In this document: one piece after another, positions 1 to 5,913 of the stretch | Position numbering within the stretch: position 1 is the stretch's first letter | How the letters are laid out: each line of letters opens with the position of its first letter | Origin: Ignavibacteria bacterium | Lineage (GTDB): Bacteria; Bacteroidota; Ignavibacteria; Ignavibacteriales; Ignavibacteriaceae | DNA: 12,272 bases | NCBI GenBank assembly: GCA_029863735.1 | Contig: JAOTUT010000022.1 | Span: 1-12,272 of the forward strand | Direction: 5' to 3' | Made by a program: the position numbers and the translations under genes | Notes under the pieces: model-generated | Database searches by the model: none | What the model was told of the DNA's origin: nothing | What the model saw: only the letters and a program-made list of their open reading frames with translations

Positions 1-201
1 AGCGAAGAATTCAAAAAGGAAATGGAGGAGCTAAAAAAGGAGCTTGAAGAGAATAAATCAAAAATTTATAAATTCAAATTCAATGATGAAGAATTCAAAG
101 AGCAGATGAAAGAGTTACAAAAAAATCTCAAGGAGCATAGGATCAAGCCGGAAGACTTTAATTTTTTCTTTGAATTAGAAGAAGAAGACGATGAAGTTTA
201 A
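1..201 (+). CDS. C-terminal end of a charged helical protein (5' truncated)
   Basis: Frame 1 is open from the window edge to a TAA at 199-201, giving the last 66 residues of a protein that starts outside the window. The piece is very rich in Glu and Lys and looks helical. It contains two loosely repeated units, one beginning EEFKKEMEELKKEL and one beginning EEFKEQMKELQKNL, each followed by a short Phe/Lys- or Phe/Asp-rich stretch (KFKFN, EDFNFFFELE). It ends in an acidic tail (EEEDDEV). There is no membrane segment or catalytic motif in the visible part. I do not recognise the family, and charged repeats like these give unreliable similarity. A rho-independent terminator follows at 318-342, so this is probably the last gene of its transcript. 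Confidence 0.7.
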   Translation, partial: SEEFKKEMEELKKELEENKSKIYKFKFNDEEFKEQMKELQKNLKEHRIKPEDFNFFFELEEEDDEV

Positions 202-317
202 CCATAAGACTACAATTACTTCAAGCTTTAATGGAAAATTTATGAATGAAGCAGTAAGGTCTGAATTGTTGAAGTATATTTATTCCAAGTGACTGAAAAT
301 TTAATAATTGAATTTGA

Positions 318-342
318 GCCGTCTGTGATGACGGCTTTTTTT
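318..342 (+). terminator. Rho-independent terminator
   Basis: A perfect 6-bp stem GCCGTC/GACGGC (318-323 with 330-335) has a six-base loop and runs directly into seven T residues (336-342). It lies 117 nt after the stop of the truncated first gene and ends about 70 nt before the NADH dehydrogenase start, separating the two transcripts. Confidence 0.85.
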
Positions 343-411
343 GTGATGATAATCAAAGAATTCTATTAATTCATTATATAAATTTTGATAGAAAAAATTC
401 TTAATTATATT

Positions 412-1653
412 ATGAAAAAAATAATTATTATCGGTGGTGGATTTGGTGGACTATCTGCAGCTACAGAACTAGCTAAACAGGATTTTCAAATAACTATAAT
501 AGATAGAACTAACCATCATTTGTTCCAGCCATTACTTTACCAGGTAGCTACTGCTGCGCTCTCCCCTGCGGATATAGCAATCCCAATAAGGTCTGTTTTT
601 AGTGAGAATAAAAATGTTGATGTTCTGCTTGGTGAGGTAACTTCGATTGATAAAGAACGAAGGAGAGTTTTCTTTAACGGATCTGAAATTGAGTATGACT
701 ATCTGATTATTGCAACAGGTTCAAGACATTCTTATTTCGGTAAAGACGAGTGGGAAAAATACGCCCCCGGATTAAAGACTTTGAATGATGCGTTGAAAAT
801 CAGAGAAACAATTTTACTTTCATTGGAAGCTGCCGAGAAGGAAATTGATCCGGTGCAGAGGCAAAAACATTTAAACTTTGTAGTCATTGGTGGTGGTCCT
901 ACAGGAGTTGAGCTTGCCGGTGCAATAGCCGAAATTGTAAATAAAAATCTTATACCCGACTTCAGAAATATTGATGCTTCGATGACAAAAGTTTATATGG
1001 TTGAAGCACTGCCTAATATACTTTCATCATACCCGGAAAAACTTTCAAAGAGAGCTCTTAAAGATTTAAAGAAACTTGGTGTGGAAGTGATGCTGAATGA
1101 AAAAGTAACAGAAATAAATGAAAGTGGAGTTAAAGTTGGCAGTACATTTATTGAAACTAAAAATATTTTGTGGGCCGCAGGTAACCAAGCTTCATCATTA
1201 ATAAGAAAAACAGGAATTGAATCTGACAGATTGGGTTGGGCGATTGTAAATGATGATCTGAGTATCAAAGGTCATCCGGAAATATTTGTAATTGGCGATG
1301 CAGCAGCTGTGAAAAATGAAAAAGGTGAACTGCTCCCCGCTATAGCACCAGTTGCAATGCAGCAGGGAAGATACATTTCAAAAATTATTACTAATGGATT
1401 AGAGAGTAAATCCCGCAGAAAATTTATATATCACGATAGGGGAACGATGGCTACTATTGGAAAAGGCAAAGCAGTTGCTGTGATAAAAGGTTTAAAATTC
1501 ACTGGATTCATTGCGTGGTTAGTCTGGTCTTTTGTGCACATTTTGTTCTTAATCAGTTTTCGCAACCGATTCCGCGTAATGTCTGAGTGGATTTGGCAGT
1601 ATATAACTAATCGCCCCGGAATTAGGTTGATTATAAAATACACTTCGAAATAA
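412..1653 (+). CDS. ndh: Type II NADH:quinone oxidoreductase (NDH-2)
   Basis: This is a single-subunit, non-proton-pumping respiratory NADH dehydrogenase that passes electrons from NADH through FAD to membrane quinone. The 413-residue product has the FAD-binding Rossmann motif GGGFGG at residues 8-13, a second NADH-binding Rossmann motif GGGPTG at 160-165, and the FAD-contacting GDAA at 295-298. The quinone-site region reads APVAMQQG at 312-319; it keeps the Q of the family AQxAxQ motif but has Pro for the first Gln. The C-terminal part (about 360-403) has a hydrophobic segment followed by an aromatic and Arg-rich stretch, as in the membrane-anchoring tail of the family. I chose ATG 412 because the Rossmann fold begins there; an in-frame TTG at 385 would add nine residues with no family support. 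No clear ribosome binding site precedes it. It appears monocistronic. Confidence 0.93.
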   Translation: MKKIIIIGGGFGGLSAATELAKQDFQITIIDRTNHHLFQPLLYQVATAALSPADIAIPIRSVFSENKNVDVLLGEVTSIDKERRRVFFNGSEIEYDYLIIATGSRHSYFGKDEWEKYAPGLKTLNDALKIRETILLSLEAAEKEIDPVQRQKHLNFVVIGGGPTGVELAGAIAEIVNKNLIPDFRNIDASMTKVYMVEALPNILSSYPEKLSKRALKDLKKLGVEVMLNEKVTEINESGVKVGSTFIETKNILWAAGNQASSLIRKTGIESDRLGWAIVNDDLSIKGHPEIFVIGDAAAVKNEKGELLPAIAPVAMQQGRYISKIITNGLESKSRRKFIYHDRGTMATIGKGKAVAVIKGLKFTGFIAWLVWSFVHILFLISFRNRFRVMSEWIWQYITNRPGIRLIIKYTSK

Positions 1654-1712
1654 TAATTTGAATCATTTATTATTGCTATAAAATTAGATTTGTAAAAGCT
1701 CATTATTTATTC

Positions 1713-1738
1713 TAATTTTGAGCCTAGGCCTAAAATTA
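1713..1738. promoter_or_regulatory. 26-bp dyad symmetry in the NDH-2/RRM intergenic region
   Basis: The arms TAATTTT (1713-1719) and AAAATTA (1732-1738) are perfect inverted repeats flanking a central 8-bp palindrome GCCTAGGC (1722-1729). There is no loop at the centre and no T run afterwards, so it resembles a DNA-level operator more than a terminator. It could also lie within the 3' end of the NDH-2 transcript. No regulator is identified. Confidence 0.4.
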
Positions 1739-1756
1739 AGATACAGCACTTTCAAT

Positions 1757-1794
1757 TGATTCCTGCTTTATCTTTTTTAACAAGCCAGGAATCA
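1757..1794 (+). promoter_or_regulatory. Leader hairpin upstream of the RRM gene
   Basis: A 9-bp perfect inverted repeat TGATTCCTG/CAGGAATCA (1757-1765 with 1786-1794) is extended inwards by CTT/AAG across a single bulged C at 1785, giving about 12 pairs around a pyrimidine-rich loop. It ends 54 nt before the start codon and is not followed by a T tract, so it is not a classic terminator. Genes for small RNA-binding and cold-shock proteins often have structured leaders; a regulatory role here is inference. Confidence 0.45.
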
Positions 1795-1848
1795 GGCAGT
1801 TTAATAAGCATGTCCTGAAATTTTATTTATTTTTTTAAGGAGTTTACA

Positions 1849-2139
1849 ATGAACATTTACGTGGGTAATTTATCCTCTGAAGTTAAGGATGAGGATTTAA
1901 CTGAACTGTTCTCTCAGCATGGTAAAGTGAACAGTGCAAAAGTTATTCGTGATATGTTTACCCAGGAGACTAGGGGGTTTGGTTTTGTAGAAATGCCTGC
2001 ACAGGCAGAAGCGATGAAAGCAATCGAAACGCTGAACACGTTTGAGCTTAAAGGGAAAAAGATTGTGGTTAACGAAGCTCGTCCTCCACGTGACAGAAAA
2101 GGTGGCGGTGGTGGTCGTGGTGGCGGTGGAAGACGATAA
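1849..2139 (+). CDS. Small RRM-type RNA-binding protein with Gly/Arg tail
   Basis: This is a cytoplasmic single-RRM protein of 96 residues, similar in layout to the Rbp proteins of cyanobacteria and the RRM proteins common in Bacteroidota. It is expected to bind single-stranded RNA and perhaps act as an RNA chaperone. The RNP2 motif IYVGNL is at residues 3-8 and RNP1 RGFGFVEM at 42-49, both with their RNA-stacking aromatics (Tyr4, Phe44, Phe46). A flexible Gly/Arg tail fills residues 80-96. The start is fixed by AAGGAG at 1837-1842, six bases before the ATG. It is a single-gene unit, with a long leader carrying an inverted repeat and a strong terminator at 2164-2187. The specific RNA targets cannot be read from sequence. 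Confidence 0.93.
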   Translation: MNIYVGNLSSEVKDEDLTELFSQHGKVNSAKVIRDMFTQETRGFGFVEMPAQAEAMKAIETLNTFELKGKKIVVNEARPPRDRKGGGGGRGGGGRR

Positions 2140-2163
2140 TAATTCTAAAATAAATTTTTTCTT

Positions 2164-2187
2164 AGCCGCACAGGGTTGCGGCTTTTT
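2164..2187 (+). terminator. Rho-independent terminator of the RRM gene
   Basis: A perfect 7-bp stem AGCCGCA/TGCGGCT (2164-2170 with 2177-2183), a six-base loop and a T run to 2187 follow the RRM stop by 24 nt. The T run overlaps the stop codon (2186-2188) of the convergent gene. On the reverse strand the hairpin is followed by A-rich sequence, so it should terminate only the forward transcript. Confidence 0.9.
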
Positions 2188-3733
2188 ATTTATCCTTCAT
2201 GTCCTCAAGGCTTACTACTTTATATAAATCAGTTCGCCTGTCAAGCCAGTTTCGTACCGTACCATTTTGTTTTGTCCTTCTCAGAAGCTCCAAATCCACA
2301 TCTGCCACAACAACCGTCTCGATGTTTGGCTGACATTCACCAGAAATTCCGTCTCTTGAAAATGGAAAATCCGAAGGAGTGAAAATTCCTGATTGAGCAT
2401 AATTGATATCCATATTTTCAATGAAGGGTATATTACCAACGCTGCCTGATGAAACTACAAAAACCTGATTCTCGATTGCTCTTGCTTGTGAACAATACCT
2501 TACTCTTAGATAACCATGCCTTTCATCCGTACAGAATGGTACGAAAATTATACTTGCGCCTCGTTCAGTTGAAATTCTTGCTAACTCAGGAAATTCAACG
2601 TCATAACAAATCTGAATTGATATCTTCCCCCTGTCTGTTGAAAATACTTTAAGTTCATTACCGGCTTTTGTGCCCCACCATCTTTGTTCGTTCGGAGTTA
2701 TATGAATTTTGTATTGTTTTTCAAAATCCCCATCCCTTTTAAAAAGATAAGATATGTTATAAAGGTCACCCTCCTCTTCGGTGTAATGCGAGCCAGCAAC
2801 TATGTTAACAGCATATTTGAGAGCAAGATGTTGAAAATGATCGATGTAGTCCTTTGTAAATGTAGATAGCTTTCTTACAGTTACACCTGGTCTTCCCTGA
2901 GGAATAAAGGAAAGAAGCTGCAGAGTAAAAATCTCTGGGAATATGGCGAAATCAGATTTATAGCCGGAAGCAACATCAACAAAGAATTCCGTCTGATGTG
3001 CAAAATCATCAAAAGATTTTATCGGTCTCATCTGGTATTGAATCGTGCAAATGCGTACCGGGTGAGATGAAACAACTCTTTCGGCAGGTTTTGGGGAATA
3101 GTAAAGGTTTACCCATTCTAAAAGTATAGCGTAACCCTTAGACTCATCGTCTGATTTCAGGTAATCAGTTATTATTCTTTTAAGTACAAACCCATTTGCA
3201 ATCTGAAAAGTCAATACCGGGTCGTATAATTTTTTGCTCATTACTTTTTCAACATACTGGTGAACTGTAAATTTATCAGCGTGTCTGCCGTAGTTAGGAA
3301 CTCTTCCTCCGATAATTATACGTTTAAGATTTAAATTTTTTGCTAACTCTTTTCTTGCTTCGTATAAACGTCTTCCAATTTTCATACTTCTATATTCGGG
3401 GTCAACCATAATTTCAATTCCGTAGAGAGTGTCACCTTCTTCATCATGGTTTGTTATCATTCCTCTATCTGAAATATCACTCCAGGAGGTGGAATCGGCA
3501 TATTCGTCAATTTCTATTATGAGTGAACTGGAAGAACCAATCAACTTACCTTTATATTCAACACAAATTTGTCCTTGCTGAAAGCGTTTTAGCTGACTTT
3601 CTATTTGCTCTTTTGACCACGTTTTCATTCCAGGAAAACATTTTAACTGCAGTTCTACAAGCTGATCATAATCTTCTATTTCAAGCGGACGAACAACCAT
3701 TTGAAGAGGTTTCTTGGTTTTTTCTTTTGCCAT
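2186..3733 (-). CDS. GNAT acetyltransferase / carbon-nitrogen hydrolase fusion protein
   Basis: This is a two-domain cytoplasmic enzyme of 515 residues. Residues about 12-210 form a GNAT N-acetyltransferase domain with the acetyl-CoA-binding motif A around 110-130 (VDPEYRSMKIGRRLYEARKE). Residues about 225-510 form a nitrilase-superfamily carbon-nitrogen hydrolase with the expected Glu-Lys-Cys triad: Glu267 in FPEIF, Lys342 in KQYKIH and Cys376 in QICYD. The same domain order and length occur in known bacterial fusions such as Bacillus YhcX. The hydrolase probably acts on an amide or nitrile and the GNAT domain on an amine, but the substrates are unknown. An AAAAGGAA sequence (3739-3746, reverse strand) precedes the ATG. 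The gene converges with the RRM gene and diverges from the lipoprotein pair across a 290-bp gap. Confidence 0.92.
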   Translation of the reverse strand: MAKEKTKKPLQMVVRPLEIEDYDQLVELQLKCFPGMKTWSKEQIESQLKRFQQGQICVEYKGKLIGSSSSLIIEIDEYADSTSWSDISDRGMITNHDEEGDTLYGIEIMVDPEYRSMKIGRRLYEARKELAKNLNLKRIIIGGRVPNYGRHADKFTVHQYVEKVMSKKLYDPVLTFQIANGFVLKRIITDYLKSDDESKGYAILLEWVNLYYSPKPAERVVSSHPVRICTIQYQMRPIKSFDDFAHQTEFFVDVASGYKSDFAIFPEIFTLQLLSFIPQGRPGVTVRKLSTFTKDYIDHFQHLALKYAVNIVAGSHYTEEEGDLYNISYLFKRDGDFEKQYKIHITPNEQRWWGTKAGNELKVFSTDRGKISIQICYDVEFPELARISTERGASIIFVPFCTDERHGYLRVRYCSQARAIENQVFVVSSGSVGNIPFIENMDINYAQSGIFTPSDFPFSRDGISGECQPNIETVVVADVDLELLRRTKQNGTVRNWLDRRTDLYKVVSLEDMKDK

Positions 3734-3790
3734 AAATATTCCTTTTAAATCTTTTTTAGGATGACTCTAAAATCTTTAGCTAAAAAAATA

Positions 3791-3806
3791 AAATAAACGT
3801 TTATTT
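3791..3806. promoter_or_regulatory. Perfect 16-bp palindrome in a divergent promoter region
   Basis: AAATAAACGTTTATTT is fully self-complementary and lies 58 bp upstream of the GNAT/hydrolase start and about 217 bp upstream of the lipoprotein start. This is where an operator for a dimeric repressor would sit. The rest of the divergent intergenic region (3734-4023) is AT-rich with only a weak 6-bp hairpin at 3850-3867. I could not assign promoters with confidence. Confidence 0.4.
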
Positions 3807-4023
3807 GATAATTATTTAGTACGCAAACAACCATATTTATATATATAACGATTTCTTTTCGGAAATCAAATTATTTTGGCATTAATATTTTCTGCACTCA
3901 AATCAGAAATTGCATCGCTCTTTTCAGGTAAAAATTAATAGTTAATTCAATTTTATTAGTCAAGAATCAACATAATTATTTTTTTCTTAAGTTTACTTAC
4001 ATAAAATTTTTTCAGGAGAATAT

Positions 4024-4476
4024 ATGAAACAATTATTAGTTTTTTCTTTAATTATTATGTCTTTTTTTACTGCTTGCTCGGCACTAACATTGCAACCAGC
4101 AAATTTTTCCTGGCCGATTGAATCCGTCCTTGCTGTTGATAATGAAGGAAACATAGCTGAAGACAGATATTCAATAGAGTTCAATACAACAGGACTGTTT
4201 TACGAGGAATTCCAGGACTCACTTGCTTATAAAGGGAAAGAAATCAGGTTGATAAGAAACAACTTGGGTAATTATTTTGTTACCGGAAAGAAGTTCAAAA
4301 ACGTTTACGTATTCAAAGCATGTGAGGGAACACTGGTTCTTGAGAAAAAAATATTTATTTCCGAATTTGGTCTTAATGAACCAGCATTCAACCAGAGGAC
4401 ACCTTACATTGAACTGTTAGATGGAGATTATAAAATAAATCTTACCAGCGAGAGCATTGAAGGAGGTTCAAAATGA
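4024..4476 (+). CDS. Putative lipoprotein of unknown function
   Basis: The 150-residue product starts with a short hydrophobic signal ending FFTAC, which places a lipidated Cys at residue 18; the lipobox is loose, as is common in the Bacteroidota lineage. The mature part (19-150) looks beta-rich with alternating hydrophobic residues and no catalytic motif I recognise. It is probably anchored to the outer or inner membrane and faces the periplasm. AGGAG at 4014-4018 supports the start. The stop codon overlaps the ATG of the next gene (ATGA at 4473-4476), so the two genes are translationally coupled and their products probably work together. I cannot name a family. Confidence 0.75.
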   Translation: MKQLLVFSLIIMSFFTACSALTLQPANFSWPIESVLAVDNEGNIAEDRYSIEFNTTGLFYEEFQDSLAYKGKEIRLIRNNLGNYFVTGKKFKNVYVFKACEGTLVLEKKIFISEFGLNEPAFNQRTPYIELLDGDYKINLTSESIEGGSK

Positions 4477-5723
4477 AGAACTCAACTCTAAAAATAATTT
4501 TATCACTATTTCTTGTTTTGGGATTTATTAATTCAATTATTGCTCAATCAGATTTGGAAATAGTCGAAAACTTTAAAGCTGAATTCACTACAATAGAAAA
4601 CACTATTAAAAATGCAACCTCCCTTGTTGATCTGAAAGATGTTCCCTCAAAAATTAGTTTATTAAAGGAGAACTATGCCCCGCACAAGGAACTTTTGGAC
4701 AAGAGTCTGTATTCGGATAATTATCAAAGTTCAATTAATAAGCTGAATAAAGATTATTTAATGCGACAGGGTGATTTTACAACAATTGATGTTCTTCAAA
4801 CAGAAGTCAGTACACTGGAAGAACAGGTTGTATTTCTGAATCAAAGAAATAATGAATTGCTTACTCAGGTCCGTAATCTTGAAACACAAAAAGATAAAGA
4901 TGCCAAGACAATAAATAAATTGAAAAACCTTGTTGCACAACTTCGTGCTTCTATAAGGAAAAGAGATGAGCTGGTCTTGAGTATGATTGACAGTCTGATG
5001 CCTCCGACTATGAGAGAGAAAGACGTCCTTACTTCAGAAGACAAAAATATGGTGGCTAAAGAAGAACAAGAGCAAAATGTAATTGCCAACGTTAAAACGA
5101 CAATCAAAGATAACATCAGGTTTATGCAAGTAACATCTCTGAAACCGTATGATCTTATTGCAATACGAGAACAACAGGAAGATTTTTCGAATAAATGGAA
5201 GAAAGTTGGTGTTAAGCTTGTTGAAGTTTATTCAGAAGACGGAATGAAAGCCGAAGAGTTGAAACAGATAGATGAATTATTTAATGAATGGTACACTGCC
5301 GTTGCAAGTGAAGCCTGGGATTCTATCAATGAAGATTTTTCACTTAACGGTATTGAGTTGAGAAGCTTCACTAATGGTGAAGAGTTTACGAATTCAGTCC
5401 TAATGTTTATTGGTGATGAACTCAAAAATCTCGGTGTGAAAAATGAAGAAGAATCTAAAATAGTTTATTCGCAGTTTGCTAACGGCACCTGGTTTGCTAT
5501 TATTCAACCCGTTTGGATGTATTACTTAATTGAAAATAAAATGCTCACTGATGGAAACAAGAACAAGATGGAAAGTAAAATTGCCGAATGGAAGAACGCA
5601 CTTTATCCTTCCTACTGGTGGATTTATCTGGCTATCGTAGTAGTAATAATTGGCGGTGGAGCTTTTTACTTTATGAGGAGAAAAAAAACTAAAAAAGTAT
5701 CTGAAGAAATTGCTAGTGATTAG
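4473..5723 (+). CDS. Periplasmic coiled-coil protein with C-terminal membrane anchor, unknown function
   Basis: The 416-residue product has an N-terminal signal peptide (residues 1-25, ending IIAQ), a helical periplasmic region with a probable coiled coil at about 108-168, and a second, more globular region at about 215-375 rich in Trp and Tyr. A single transmembrane helix at about 382-400 is followed by a positive stop-transfer tail (RRKKTKK). The predicted topology is a type I inner-membrane protein with almost everything in the periplasm. A strong AAGGAGGT at 4460-4467 precedes the ATG, which overlaps the stop of the upstream lipoprotein gene. Together they form a two-gene unit ending at the terminator 5746-5772. 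The family is not recognised; a structural or scaffolding envelope role is a guess from topology only. Confidence 0.8.
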   Translation: MKNSTLKIILSLFLVLGFINSIIAQSDLEIVENFKAEFTTIENTIKNATSLVDLKDVPSKISLLKENYAPHKELLDKSLYSDNYQSSINKLNKDYLMRQGDFTTIDVLQTEVSTLEEQVVFLNQRNNELLTQVRNLETQKDKDAKTINKLKNLVAQLRASIRKRDELVLSMIDSLMPPTMREKDVLTSEDKNMVAKEEQEQNVIANVKTTIKDNIRFMQVTSLKPYDLIAIREQQEDFSNKWKKVGVKLVEVYSEDGMKAEELKQIDELFNEWYTAVASEAWDSINEDFSLNGIELRSFTNGEEFTNSVLMFIGDELKNLGVKNEEESKIVYSQFANGTWFAIIQPVWMYYLIENKMLTDGNKNKMESKIAEWKNALYPSYWWIYLAIVVVIIGGGAFYFMRRKKTKKVSEEIASD

Positions 5724-5745
5724 TGATTTCCTAAATTTAAAGAGC

Positions 5746-5772
5746 AAAGCCGGTTAAGAGACCGGCTTTTTT
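5746..5772 (+). terminator. Rho-independent terminator of the lipoprotein/coiled-coil pair
   Basis: A perfect 9-bp stem AAAGCCGGT/ACCGGCTTT (5746-5754 with 5761-5769) with loop TAAGAG is followed by further T residues to 5772. It lies 23 nt after the stop codon and separates this unit from the regulator gene. Confidence 0.93.
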
Positions 5773-5810
5773 ATGAGATCTGTTCCAAGTATCTTTAGTT
5801 CAAGAGAACC

Positions 5811-5913
5811 TATCCTAAATTATAGTAAGTTTTTCTGCATCTTAGATTATTTTCTTGCAACTATCTTAAATAATTATGAAGTTTAATTCATAATAATAAG
5901 AATTATCCTAAAT
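5811..5913 (+). repeat. Three direct copies of TATCYTAAAT upstream of the regulator gene
   Basis: TATCCTAAAT occurs at 5811-5820 and 5904-5913, and TATCTTAAAT at 5862-5871. Starts are 51 and 42 bp apart, about five and four helical turns. The last copy overlaps the first two bases of the regulator's ATG. They could be binding sites for a factor controlling the regulator, but in AT-rich DNA chance remains possible. Confidence 0.35.
5873..5894. promoter_or_regulatory. Inverted repeat just upstream of the regulator gene
   Basis: ATTATGA (5873-5879) and TCATAAT (5888-5894) form a 7-bp inverted repeat with an 8-bp gap, ending 17 bp before the regulator ATG. The half-site core TTATGA/TCATAA is the same as in the palindromes at 9506-9541, but the gap there is 4 bp. 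It may be an autoregulatory site or a coincidence of AT-rich sequence. Confidence 0.35.

Noticed and set aside
242..292. 16-codon open frame beginning MNEAVRSELL
   Set aside because: Very short, no ribosome binding site, and located between a gene and its terminator; chance frame.
312..319. NDH-2 residues 312-319 (window bases 1345-1368): Pro in place of the first Gln in the quinone motif as a sign of lost function
   Set aside because: All other cofactor motifs and the C-terminal anchor are intact, and the second Gln is kept; more likely a normal family variant.
385..411. In-frame TTG start upstream of the NDH-2 ATG
   Set aside because: It adds nine residues before the Rossmann beta strand, which normally starts the family, and has no ribosome binding site.
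3850..3867. GATTTC/GAAATC hairpin as terminator or regulatory RNA
   Set aside because: Only six weak pairs, no T tract, in very AT-rich DNA.
3876..3896. TTGGCATT...TCTGCAC as a sigma-54 promoter before the lipoprotein pair
   Set aside because: The gap between GG and GC is 14 bases where sigma-54 needs 10.
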